From assembly GCA_904502105.1 (NCBI GenBank), contig CAJGDF010000028.1:1-12017 (forward strand): a DNA stretch of 12,017 nucleotides, in the 5' to 3' direction. A program made the position numbers and the translations under genes. The notes below the pieces were generated by a model. That model saw only the letters and a program-made list of their open reading frames with translations. It searched no databases and was not told the origin of the DNA. The DNA comes from an uncultured Clostridia bacterium. GTDB lineage: Bacteria; Bacillota; Clostridia; Oscillospirales; UBA644. Below, in pieces: positions 7,087-12,017 of this stretch. The first letter of the stretch is position 1. Every line of letters starts with the position of its first letter.

Positions 7087-8892
7087 ATGGATGTTGTAAT
7101 TCAGGGCAGAACGGTTAAACTGCTGAGTAATTTGTTTGACCGAAAAACTCAAAACGTAAGTATTGTTAAAACAGAACCGCAAAAAAAATTACTTCATCCG
7201 TCTTCTGTCGGTTCTCCTCTCCCGAGAAGCTCACCCGAAAAGCAAGGTATCAGCTCTGAATGTCTTTATGGTTTTATAAATGAATTATACCATAACGGCA
7301 ATATTTTCCCGCATTGTGTAATGATCGTAAAAAACGGTCATGTTATCAGCGAATGCGCATATGCACCGTATTCTCTCGACAGAATGCATGTTACGCACTC
7401 TCTTTGCAAAAGCATTACGGGGATTGCCGTGTGTATGCTTATAGATGACGGCTTGATTTCTCTTGATGACGGAATTGGAAGATATTTCGATGAATTCTCG
7501 TCTCCCCTCAATATTCTTCGTCCTGTTAAAACGACTGTTCGCAGGCTTCTTACGATGTCATCTGGCGTGATTTTTAACGAACTCGGTGTTGTTACGGATA
7601 CTGAATGGATAAAATCTTTTCTCGAATCTGGTATACGTCCGTCCGGTGATGAGTTTAATTATAACAGTATGAACACTTTCATGCTTTCCGCATTGGTTCA
7701 TCAGGTCACGGGTAAAACTCTTGAAGAATTTCTTTCACAACGTCTTTTCGAACCTCTCGGTATCACCGATTGGCTTTGGGAAAAGGCTCCCGACGGCAAC
7801 TGTAAGGGCGGATGGGGGCTTTATATGCATCTTGAGGATCTGGCAAAAATAGGGTATCTGATCATGCAAAAAGGCGTTTGGCAAGGGAAAAGACTGCTCT
7901 CCGAAGATATTGTTCGTCAGATGACCTCTGTTCAGATATCAACTCCCAATTCAATAGGGGATTACGATTACGGTTTTCAGACATGGGTCGGCCGTTCGGG
8001 AAGTGATGCTGAAAATTCTTTTCTATTTAACGGTATGCTCGGGCAAAATATCGTGTGCTTCCCCGATAAAGATCTTATCGTTGCCTGCTTTGCGGGGAAC
8101 AGTTCGATGTTTCAGCAGAATGATTTCTTTTCTGTCGTAAACCGAACTTTCGGAAAAAACTTTATACCTCCCGTCTTCCTTCCTGAGAACAGTGACGGAT
8201 TGAAAAAACTCAGAACTTCCGAAAAATCGTTTGCATCAACAGAACATTTGTCCGTTAAAAAGGGAATAGGAAAACTTTTTTCTTTCTTTGGCGGTTTTAC
8301 AAAAAACAGCAGTGTTCCGCTGATCCCCGTTGAATGGCAGATCCTTAACGGAATAAAATTCAGCTTTTCGCCGGAATATACATCGTCTGTCGGTGTTCTT
8401 CCGTTGATGCTTCAGACGGTTCAAAATAATTTTACGGATGGACTTACGGGTGTTCTTTTTGATGTTTCCGAAAAAGATCTGAAAATTACATTTTTTGAGG
8501 GCATTCACTCTCATATTATTGAGCCGGGAATAGGTCAGTACAATCATTCGTCCTTTGAAATGTACGGTGAAACTTATTCTATCGCTTCAAAAGCAGTTTT
8601 TACATCTGATGAAGATGACCGTCCTGTTCTTAAACTTGATATTGCATTTACGGAGACGGCGAATGTCCGTAAGATCAAGATTTTTCTTGACGGAAACAGA
8701 CTCTTTTTCAAATTTGCGGAAACACCCGGTATAGATTTTGTCCTTGAGGGGATAGAATCAACGGTAGGGGATATACGTTCAAATAAAATAATAGATATGA
8801 TCTTTTCCCGTGCGGATACAGATTTTTTGCTTTATAAACTCAGATCTGTTTTTGAGCCTGAATTTGTTGGAAAAGAAAATAAAAACGAATAA
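7087..8892 (+). CDS. Serine hydrolase, beta-lactamase/penicillin-binding-protein fold, with unknown C-terminal domain
   Basis: Encodes 601 residues. The ATG at 7087 follows GGAGGGAGA by 6 bases; the in-frame ATG at 7048 overlaps the promoter region and is rejected. Residues about 45-370 form a class C beta-lactamase-like (EstB / 6-aminohexanoate-dimer hydrolase-like) domain: LPRSSPEKQGI near 45, the nucleophile motif SLCK (Ser105-Lys108), MSSGV at 157-161, the YxN-position motif YNS (Tyr192), KGGWGLYM near 240, and NGMLGQ at 315-320 in place of the KTG box. Ester or amide hydrolysis is likely; true beta-lactamase activity is not implied. No signal peptide is visible, so it is probably cytosolic, unlike many relatives. 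The last 220 residues or so have no domain I recognise and look beta-rich. The gene is probably monocistronic, with its own promoter and a downstream hairpin. Confidence 0.88.
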   Translation: MDVVIQGRTVKLLSNLFDRKTQNVSIVKTEPQKKLLHPSSVGSPLPRSSPEKQGISSECLYGFINELYHNGNIFPHCVMIVKNGHVISECAYAPYSLDRMHVTHSLCKSITGIAVCMLIDDGLISLDDGIGRYFDEFSSPLNILRPVKTTVRRLLTMSSGVIFNELGVVTDTEWIKSFLESGIRPSGDEFNYNSMNTFMLSALVHQVTGKTLEEFLSQRLFEPLGITDWLWEKAPDGNCKGGWGLYMHLEDLAKIGYLIMQKGVWQGKRLLSEDIVRQMTSVQISTPNSIGDYDYGFQTWVGRSGSDAENSFLFNGMLGQNIVCFPDKDLIVACFAGNSSMFQQNDFFSVVNRTFGKNFIPPVFLPENSDGLKKLRTSEKSFASTEHLSVKKGIGKLFSFFGGFTKNSSVPLIPVEWQILNGIKFSFSPEYTSSVGVLPLMLQTVQNNFTDGLTGVLFDVSEKDLKITFFEGIHSHIIEPGIGQYNHSSFEMYGETYSIASKAVFTSDEDDRPVLKLDIAFTETANVRKIKIFLDGNRLFFKFAETPGIDFVLEGIESTVGDIRSNKIIDMIFSRADTDFLLYKLRSVFEPEFVGKENKNE

Positions 8893-8900
8893 ATAGAAAG

Positions 8901-8925
8901 TGTCCGGCTTCAATGAAGCCGGACA
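8901..8925. terminator. Perfect 11-bp hairpin in the convergent intergenic gap
   Basis: TGTCCGGCTTC and GAAGCCGGACA are perfectly complementary around a 3-base loop, starting 8 bases after the hydrolase stop codon. On the + strand no T-run follows (AAAATGCATTT). On the - strand it is followed by CTTTCTATTTATT, which is moderately T-rich. It probably ends or stabilises the hydrolase mRNA and may back up termination of the convergent gene. As an intrinsic terminator it is imperfect in both directions. Confidence 0.6.
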
Positions 8926-8957
8926 AAATGCATTTGGGTCGGATTTCCAAAATGAAA

Positions 8958-8978
8958 GGAAAAACACTGTGTTCAGTG
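8958..8978 (-). terminator. Weak intrinsic terminator after the SLH protein gene
   Basis: On the - strand CACTG, a 4-base loop AACA, and CAGTG form a 5-bp stem (8978-8965), followed at once by TTTTTCCTTTC. It lies 13 bases past the stop codon at 8991. The stem is short but the U-run is in the right place. Transcripts that escape it would meet the stronger hairpin at 8901-8925. Confidence 0.5.
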
Positions 8979-8990
8979 AATTAAGCGTTG

Positions 8991-11390
8991 TTAACGATCC
9001 ATAAACGCGTAAACCGCTTTTGCAAGGTCTTCACGGGTCACGAGTCCGTCGGGATCAATGTTATTGCCGTCTGCTTCGATAATTCCGAGCGCTTCGGCAA
9101 TTGCAAGATACGGCAGATAGCCATCCGTAGCGTCGGCTTTGTCTGCATAATTTGCTTTGATAAGGCCACCGAGAGTTGTTGCCGCATTGTATTCGGAGGG
9201 GAGGATCATTGCTTTCGCAAGATCTTCTTTTCTGATCAATTTTTCGGGATCTCTTTCGTCTGCGGTTATAAATCCGTAGTAAACAGCCTGATCGTAGAGG
9301 TAGTCAAGTGTGCTGTCTTCAGCATTTTCGTAAGAAAGAACGGAGAATCTGTTTCCCATTGAGTTGAGAAGATATACAAGCATATCTCTCTGGTTAAGCA
9401 GGTTCTTAGGCTTGAATTCCGATCCGCCAAAGGAGATGCCGTAAGCTGCAAGAGCCTCGATCTTTTCTTTGCTTTCACAGTTTTCGATATCTGTAAATGC
9501 AATGCCTTCCTGAATAAATTCTTCGGGCTTGAGAATGGTTCCGTCTTTCGCTTTAACACCGTATGCGTAGAACTCTTCATTGAGCATATATGCCGTCTTG
9601 AAGGCGTTGACGTAGGTATTCCATCCTGCGTTTACATAAGGCGCAAATTCGGGCTTCTGCGGGTCGATAGTTACGGGTACGGTGATATACTGAAGCTTTG
9701 CGGTGTATCTTGTTGTATAAATTTTGAGAGCCTCTTCTGCGGAAATGATTCCTTCGGGACTTTCAAATTCAACACCGTATACCCATGCCTTGCTGTATGT
9801 GTCAATGTCACCCGTAATGTTGTTAACTCTGACAGAAAGCCAGTTCTGATCGAGAGTATATCCGTTTACGGTGTGGGTAAAGGTGTAGGTGGTGTGAGTT
9901 CCTATATTGTTTGTGTATGTGTTTGTGAGAGCTGACGCACCGAATTCTTCAGAAAAATGTTTTGTTAAGAATTTTTCGGCAACATTCATAGAATCGGTTT
10001 TATAGGTCTTGTTGTTTGAATATTTTTCGTTAACGTAGGGGTAACTTGTGTTGTAGTTGAACAGTTCGCCCGTCTTGCCGTCAGCGGTAATATTCTTTCT
10101 GATATAGTAGATATTTTTACGTTCTTTACTTGCTTTGAATTCAGCTTCGCTCATGCCGATCTGTTCGCCCTTTGTTACTATCTTGCTGAACGAAAGATTT
10201 GCTTTAACTTCGTCTGTATCAACGTTTCTTGTGTATGATGTTGAAAGAAGCTCAAAGCCGTCAAGACCGAATTCGGGATATTTTTCGCTGATCATCTTTG
10301 CTATGTCTTCGCCCTTGATGATATCCTTCATCTTTTCGATGCTTTCAAGCTCAACTTCTGTAAGCTTGTATCCGCCGGCTGCGCTTTCGGTTGAGACTTC
10401 TTCTTCAACAACACTGTCATTTGTCATTCCGAATTCGCCTTTGAATCCGTTGCTGTATGCTTCATCGTAAAGATCGTTTCTGTTGACCGTCTCGCCTGTC
10501 TTTGCATCAAAGAACCAATCACCTGTGGAGAAAAACTTATACTGAAGCTCTGCTTTCGGGTTTTTACGCTCTGTATCGTCTTTATCGTATACTATATAAT
10601 ATTTGAGGGTGTTGTCAAATTTCTTTGAAAGACTTGCAAATGCGTTTTTCTCCTCGTAGTTGGAGGATGCTGAGGGATAATCTCCGAAATAAGAATCGTT
10701 ATTGTCGCTTCGATTGTAATTTACAACTTCGAGAGAATCGGTCTGTACTGTTACATTAACATTGAACGGAGTTTCAAGGCCGTTTACGGTAAGTCTGACA
10801 TTAAAATAATAAGATGTCTGACCGATGGGGGAGAGAGTGCTTACAGCAGAATCTCCAAAAATATAACCTTCATTTTCCTTTAATACTCTGCGAAGGAACG
10901 TTTCTGCCGACTGTTTTGCGGATTCATATGATGTTGTTTGAAATTTGGGATTGTAAAAATTATTGTAGGACTGATATGTGCTGTTATTGCTGTAATAATT
11001 CTTTCTGTAACGCATTACGGAGCCGTCTTCGGCTGCCTGAACGCTTACGGATTTATCATCACTGTTCCAATCAAGATACCAGATGCGGCTTTTAATATTT
11101 TCGGACAGGTTACTGTTGAATGATGTATATTCGTCGCCGATCTGAAGAGTGTTTCTTACTGTAAGGGTGATTTTTGCAAGCTTTTCGTCCAAAGCTGCTT
11201 TATCTGTCTTTTCTGTAGATGGTGAAACAGAAACGTAGTTTCCGTATACAGGCTCTTCAATAATTATTTCTTCTTCAACCTCGATTTCTTCGATATCGAT
11301 ATCTTTGGTCGCTGCCGATGTTGCGGCACTCATAGATGCAACCATTGATGTTGCCAATGCGGCGGCAATGATTTTTTTATTTATCTTCAT
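8991..11390 (-). CDS. Secreted S-layer-homology protein with two YcdB/YcdC-type repeats
   Basis: Encodes 799 residues. The ATG at 11390 is preceded by AGGAGG at an 11-base spacing. A signal peptide (about 1-27) is followed by a strongly acidic stretch (30-46, mostly Asp/Glu/Ile). Two homologous units follow: one around 115-305 (AETFLRRVL at 162, LTVNGLETPFNV at 200, FFDAKTGE at 293) and one around 345-540 (AEKFLTKHF at 471, HTVNGYTLDQNW at 506, VNNITGDIDTYSKAW at 522). I recognise these as the YcdB/YcdC repeated domain, which resembles PepSY modules. The C-terminus carries three SLH modules (about 630-676, 697-733, 757-798), with degenerate TRAE-like sites NQRD, RKED and TRED. SLH modules normally bind pyruvylated secondary cell-wall polymer, so the protein should be attached to the cell wall. 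Its role is unknown; YcdB repeats may bind or inhibit a protease. It is monocistronic, under an ECF-type promoter. Confidence 0.88.
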   Translation of the reverse strand: MKINKKIIAAALATSMVASMSAATSAATKDIDIEEIEVEEEIIIEEPVYGNYVSVSPSTEKTDKAALDEKLAKITLTVRNTLQIGDEYTSFNSNLSENIKSRIWYLDWNSDDKSVSVQAAEDGSVMRYRKNYYSNNSTYQSYNNFYNPKFQTTSYESAKQSAETFLRRVLKENEGYIFGDSAVSTLSPIGQTSYYFNVRLTVNGLETPFNVNVTVQTDSLEVVNYNRSDNNDSYFGDYPSASSNYEEKNAFASLSKKFDNTLKYYIVYDKDDTERKNPKAELQYKFFSTGDWFFDAKTGETVNRNDLYDEAYSNGFKGEFGMTNDSVVEEEVSTESAAGGYKLTEVELESIEKMKDIIKGEDIAKMISEKYPEFGLDGFELLSTSYTRNVDTDEVKANLSFSKIVTKGEQIGMSEAEFKASKERKNIYYIRKNITADGKTGELFNYNTSYPYVNEKYSNNKTYKTDSMNVAEKFLTKHFSEEFGASALTNTYTNNIGTHTTYTFTHTVNGYTLDQNWLSVRVNNITGDIDTYSKAWVYGVEFESPEGIISAEEALKIYTTRYTAKLQYITVPVTIDPQKPEFAPYVNAGWNTYVNAFKTAYMLNEEFYAYGVKAKDGTILKPEEFIQEGIAFTDIENCESKEKIEALAAYGISFGGSEFKPKNLLNQRDMLVYLLNSMGNRFSVLSYENAEDSTLDYLYDQAVYYGFITADERDPEKLIRKEDLAKAMILPSEYNAATTLGGLIKANYADKADATDGYLPYLAIAEALGIIEADGNNIDPDGLVTREDLAKAVYAFMDR

Positions 11391-11435
11391 TTTGTTAATA
11401 TCCTCCTGTGAACAGTTTCTTTGAGGGTTATGTCT

Positions 11436-11465
11436 TATTAGACGGAATAATTTTCAAAAAGTTCC
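11436..11465 (-). promoter_or_regulatory. ECF-sigma-type promoter for the SLH/YcdB protein
   Basis: On the - strand GGAACTTTTT (11465-11456) is followed by CGTCTAATA (11444-11436). Sixteen bases separate the AAC core from CGTC, the spacing usual for extracytoplasmic-function sigma promoters. A start near 11430 would give a leader of about 40 bases. The -10 region overlaps a dyad, GTCT-AATA-AGAC (11443-11432). No good SigA promoter was found between 11391 and 11570 on this strand. No ECF sigma or anti-sigma gene lies in the window, so the regulator must be encoded elsewhere. Confidence 0.7.
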
Positions 11466-11548
11466 ATATTTCAGAAAAAATAATTTTTTTACTGTTGAAA
11501 TAAAAAAACATGCTGAAAAGGGCGATTTTGACACATAATCGTTTCAAG

Positions 11549-11565
11549 TTTACATAAAGTTTACA
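11549..11565 (+). repeat. Direct repeat TTTACA-N5-TTTACA
   Basis: Two TTTACA hexamers (11549-11554 and 11560-11565) lie 11 bases apart; the repeat extends to AAGTTTACA in both copies. This is the geometry of PhoP half-sites in Bacillus (TTHACA, 5-base gaps), 10 bases upstream of the tRNA -35 element. Only two half-sites are seen, where activated promoters usually have four. It may simply be an A/T-rich upstream element for the tRNA promoter. Confidence 0.35.
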
Positions 11566-11575
11566 ATAAAACCTA

Positions 11576-11604
11576 TTGACAAATCGGAATTTGTATGCTA
11601 TAAT
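11576..11604 (+). promoter_or_regulatory. Consensus SigA promoter for the tRNA pair
   Basis: TTGACA (11576-11581) and TATAAT (11599-11604) match consensus at all 12 positions with a 17-base spacer, and TG one base before the -10 makes it an extended -10. The upstream DNA is A/T-rich. A start near 11611 leaves about 30 bases before the tRNA-Thr gene. Such a strong promoter suits stable RNA. Confidence 0.92.
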
Positions 11605-11640
11605 AATCAAGCGTTAAACGCCGAGGCAAACAACCGATAC

Positions 11641-11715
11641 GCTGGTGTGGCTCAATGGCAGAGCAGCTGATTTGTAATCAGCAGGTTGATGGTTCGACTC
11701 CGTTCACCAGCTCCA
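11641..11715 (+). tRNA. tRNA-Thr(TGT)
   Basis: 75 bases including an encoded CCA. The acceptor GCTGGTG pairs perfectly with CACCAGC. The D-stem is GCTC/GAGC. The anticodon stem GCTGA/TCAGC encloses the loop TTTGTAA, giving anticodon TGT, which reads ACA and, with wobble, other threonine codons. The variable loop has 5 bases, and the T-loop TTCGACT is standard. It is the first gene of the two-tRNA transcript. Confidence 0.97.
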
Positions 11716-11748
11716 CCAGTCTTAACGGCTGAAACAACTAAATAGTAT

Positions 11749-11833
11749 GGGGGAATTCCCGAGCGGCCAAAGGGGGCAGACTGTAAATCTGTTGTCAGTG
11801 ACTTCGGTGGTCCGAATCCACCTTCCCCCACCA
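11749..11833 (+). tRNA. tRNA-Tyr(GTA)
   Basis: 85 bases including an encoded CCA. The acceptor GGGGGAA pairs with TTCCCCC. The anticodon loop CTGTAAA gives GTA (11783-11785). The long variable arm fits bacterial tRNA-Tyr as a class II tRNA. The T-stem GGTGG/CCACC closes the loop TCCGAAT, in which the base at position 55 is C instead of the near-universal T. It begins 33 bases after tRNA-Thr and is probably processed from the same transcript. Confidence 0.96.
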
Positions 11834-11869
11834 AAATCGACAAGTTTCGACAGAAGCTTGTCGATTTTT
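11833..11869 (+). terminator. Intrinsic terminator of the tRNA transcript
   Basis: AAAATCGACAAG (11833-11844) pairs perfectly with CTTGTCGATTTT (11857-11868). The inner TTTC/GAAG extends the stem by four more pairs (one wobble) to a GACA tetraloop. The 3' arm ends in a run of five T. The stem starts at the last base of tRNA-Tyr, so termination and 3' processing are closely coupled. Confidence 0.88.
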
Positions 11870-11874
11870 ACTTC

Positions 11875-11945
11875 TTCACTATTACCTTTTCCCTTTTCAC
11901 TAAAATCTTCTTGTCGATTTATGGCAAGTAATAAGTAATAGTGAA
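11875..11945. repeat. 71-bp element bounded by 11-bp inverted repeats
   Basis: TTCACTATTAC (11875-11885) and GTAATAGTGAA (11935-11945) are perfect inverted repeats. Between them lies CTTGTCGATTT (11910-11920), a direct copy of the 3' arm of the preceding terminator (11857-11867). The DNA is non-coding and pyrimidine-rich on its left side. It resembles short intergenic repeats built from TTCACTATT units that I associate with gut Clostridia, and could be a miniature inverted-repeat element or a remnant. No transposase is nearby. Confidence 0.4.
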
Positions 11946-11958
11946 TAGGTTTTTATGT

Positions 11959-11994
11959 AGCTTTTCTCCTTTTAGTCGAAAAGCTTTTATTTTA
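11959..11994 (+). terminator. Terminator-like hairpin near the right edge
   Basis: AGCTTTTC (11959-11966) pairs with GAAAAGCT (11978-11985) around an 11-base loop and is followed by TTTATTTTA. On the + strand it looks like an intrinsic terminator, yet no gene ends between it and the tRNA-Tyr terminator. It may be a back-up terminator or a remnant of a lost gene. Confidence 0.5.
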
Positions 11995-11998
11995 CACA

Positions 11999-12017
11999 CG
12001 GGTTCAAGTCCATATCA
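11999..12017 (+). other. tRNA T-arm-like fragment at window edge
   Basis: GGGTTCAAGTCC (12000-12011) matches a tRNA T-loop (TTCAAGT) with its flanking G and C pairs. Only the two innermost pairs of a T-stem form, and the bases upstream are a terminator hairpin rather than a tRNA body. It could be a tRNA 3' remnant, an attachment-site core or chance; the window ends before this can be decided. Confidence 0.2.

Noticed and set aside
8931..8955. CATTTGG/CCAAAATG imperfect hairpin between the convergent genes
   Set aside because: It needs a bulge, has a 9-base loop and no T-run; the two flanking hairpins explain the gap better.
11521..11546. Second ECF-like promoter on the - strand (TGAAAC-16-CGCC)
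   Set aside because: The spacing fits but the -10 core is CGCC instead of CGTC, and the promoter at 11436-11465 is much better.
11528..11556. TTGACA with TACATA as a second tRNA promoter
   Set aside because: The -35 is perfect but the -10 candidate matches only three of six positions; the promoter at 11576-11604 is enough.
11652..11938. Short open frames across the tRNA genes (11652-11843 - strand, 11747-11938 + strand)
   Set aside because: They run through two intact tRNA genes and a terminator; no ribosome binding sites. Such tRNA-derived peptides are a common annotation artefact.

Overview
The window looks like chromosome of an uncultured, anaerobic, endospore-forming member of the Clostridia, possibly Oscillospiraceae-like. 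The grounds are moderate-to-low GC, strong AGGAGG-type ribosome binding sites, a SpoIIID regulator, an Fe-S aldo/keto reductase, a YhfC-family membrane protein and an S-layer-homology protein. The lineage is inferred from these genes, not from a marker phylogeny.

Left block (1-5845, + strand): the 3' part of valS (valyl-tRNA synthetase, cut by the window edge), an exported four-helix membrane protein of unknown role with an N-terminal DMGPKPS motif, an aldo/keto reductase with a C-terminal ferredoxin-like Fe-S domain, and der (ribosome-assembly GTPase). Gaps are 39, 32 and 12 bases and hold no visible terminator, so this may be one transcript.

Middle block (5842-6952, - strand): a YhfC-family polytopic membrane protein followed by spoIIID, the mother-cell sporulation regulator. 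spoIIID is convergent with der and their stop codons share a TTAA. A 19-bp near-perfect inverted repeat lies directly over the spoIIID ribosome binding site, and a SigE-like promoter is embedded in its upstream arm. This is the most interesting regulatory arrangement in the window.

Right block: two divergent SigA-type promoters (6983-7057) serve the YhfC-like gene and a 601-residue serine hydrolase of the beta-lactamase fold (7087-8892). Hairpins between 8901 and 8978 separate that gene from a convergent 799-residue secreted protein (8991-11390, - strand) with two YcdB/YcdC-type repeats and three C-terminal SLH modules. The latter has a textbook ECF-sigma-type promoter (GGAACTTTTT ... CGTCTAATA).

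Right end: a consensus TTGACA-17-TATAAT promoter drives tRNA-Thr(TGT) and tRNA-Tyr(GTA), closed by a strong intrinsic terminator. The last 150 bases are non-coding. They hold a 71-bp inverted-repeat element, a second terminator-like hairpin and a short tRNA-T-arm-like fragment at the edge. I see no CRISPR array, insertion sequence, phage gene or defence system.
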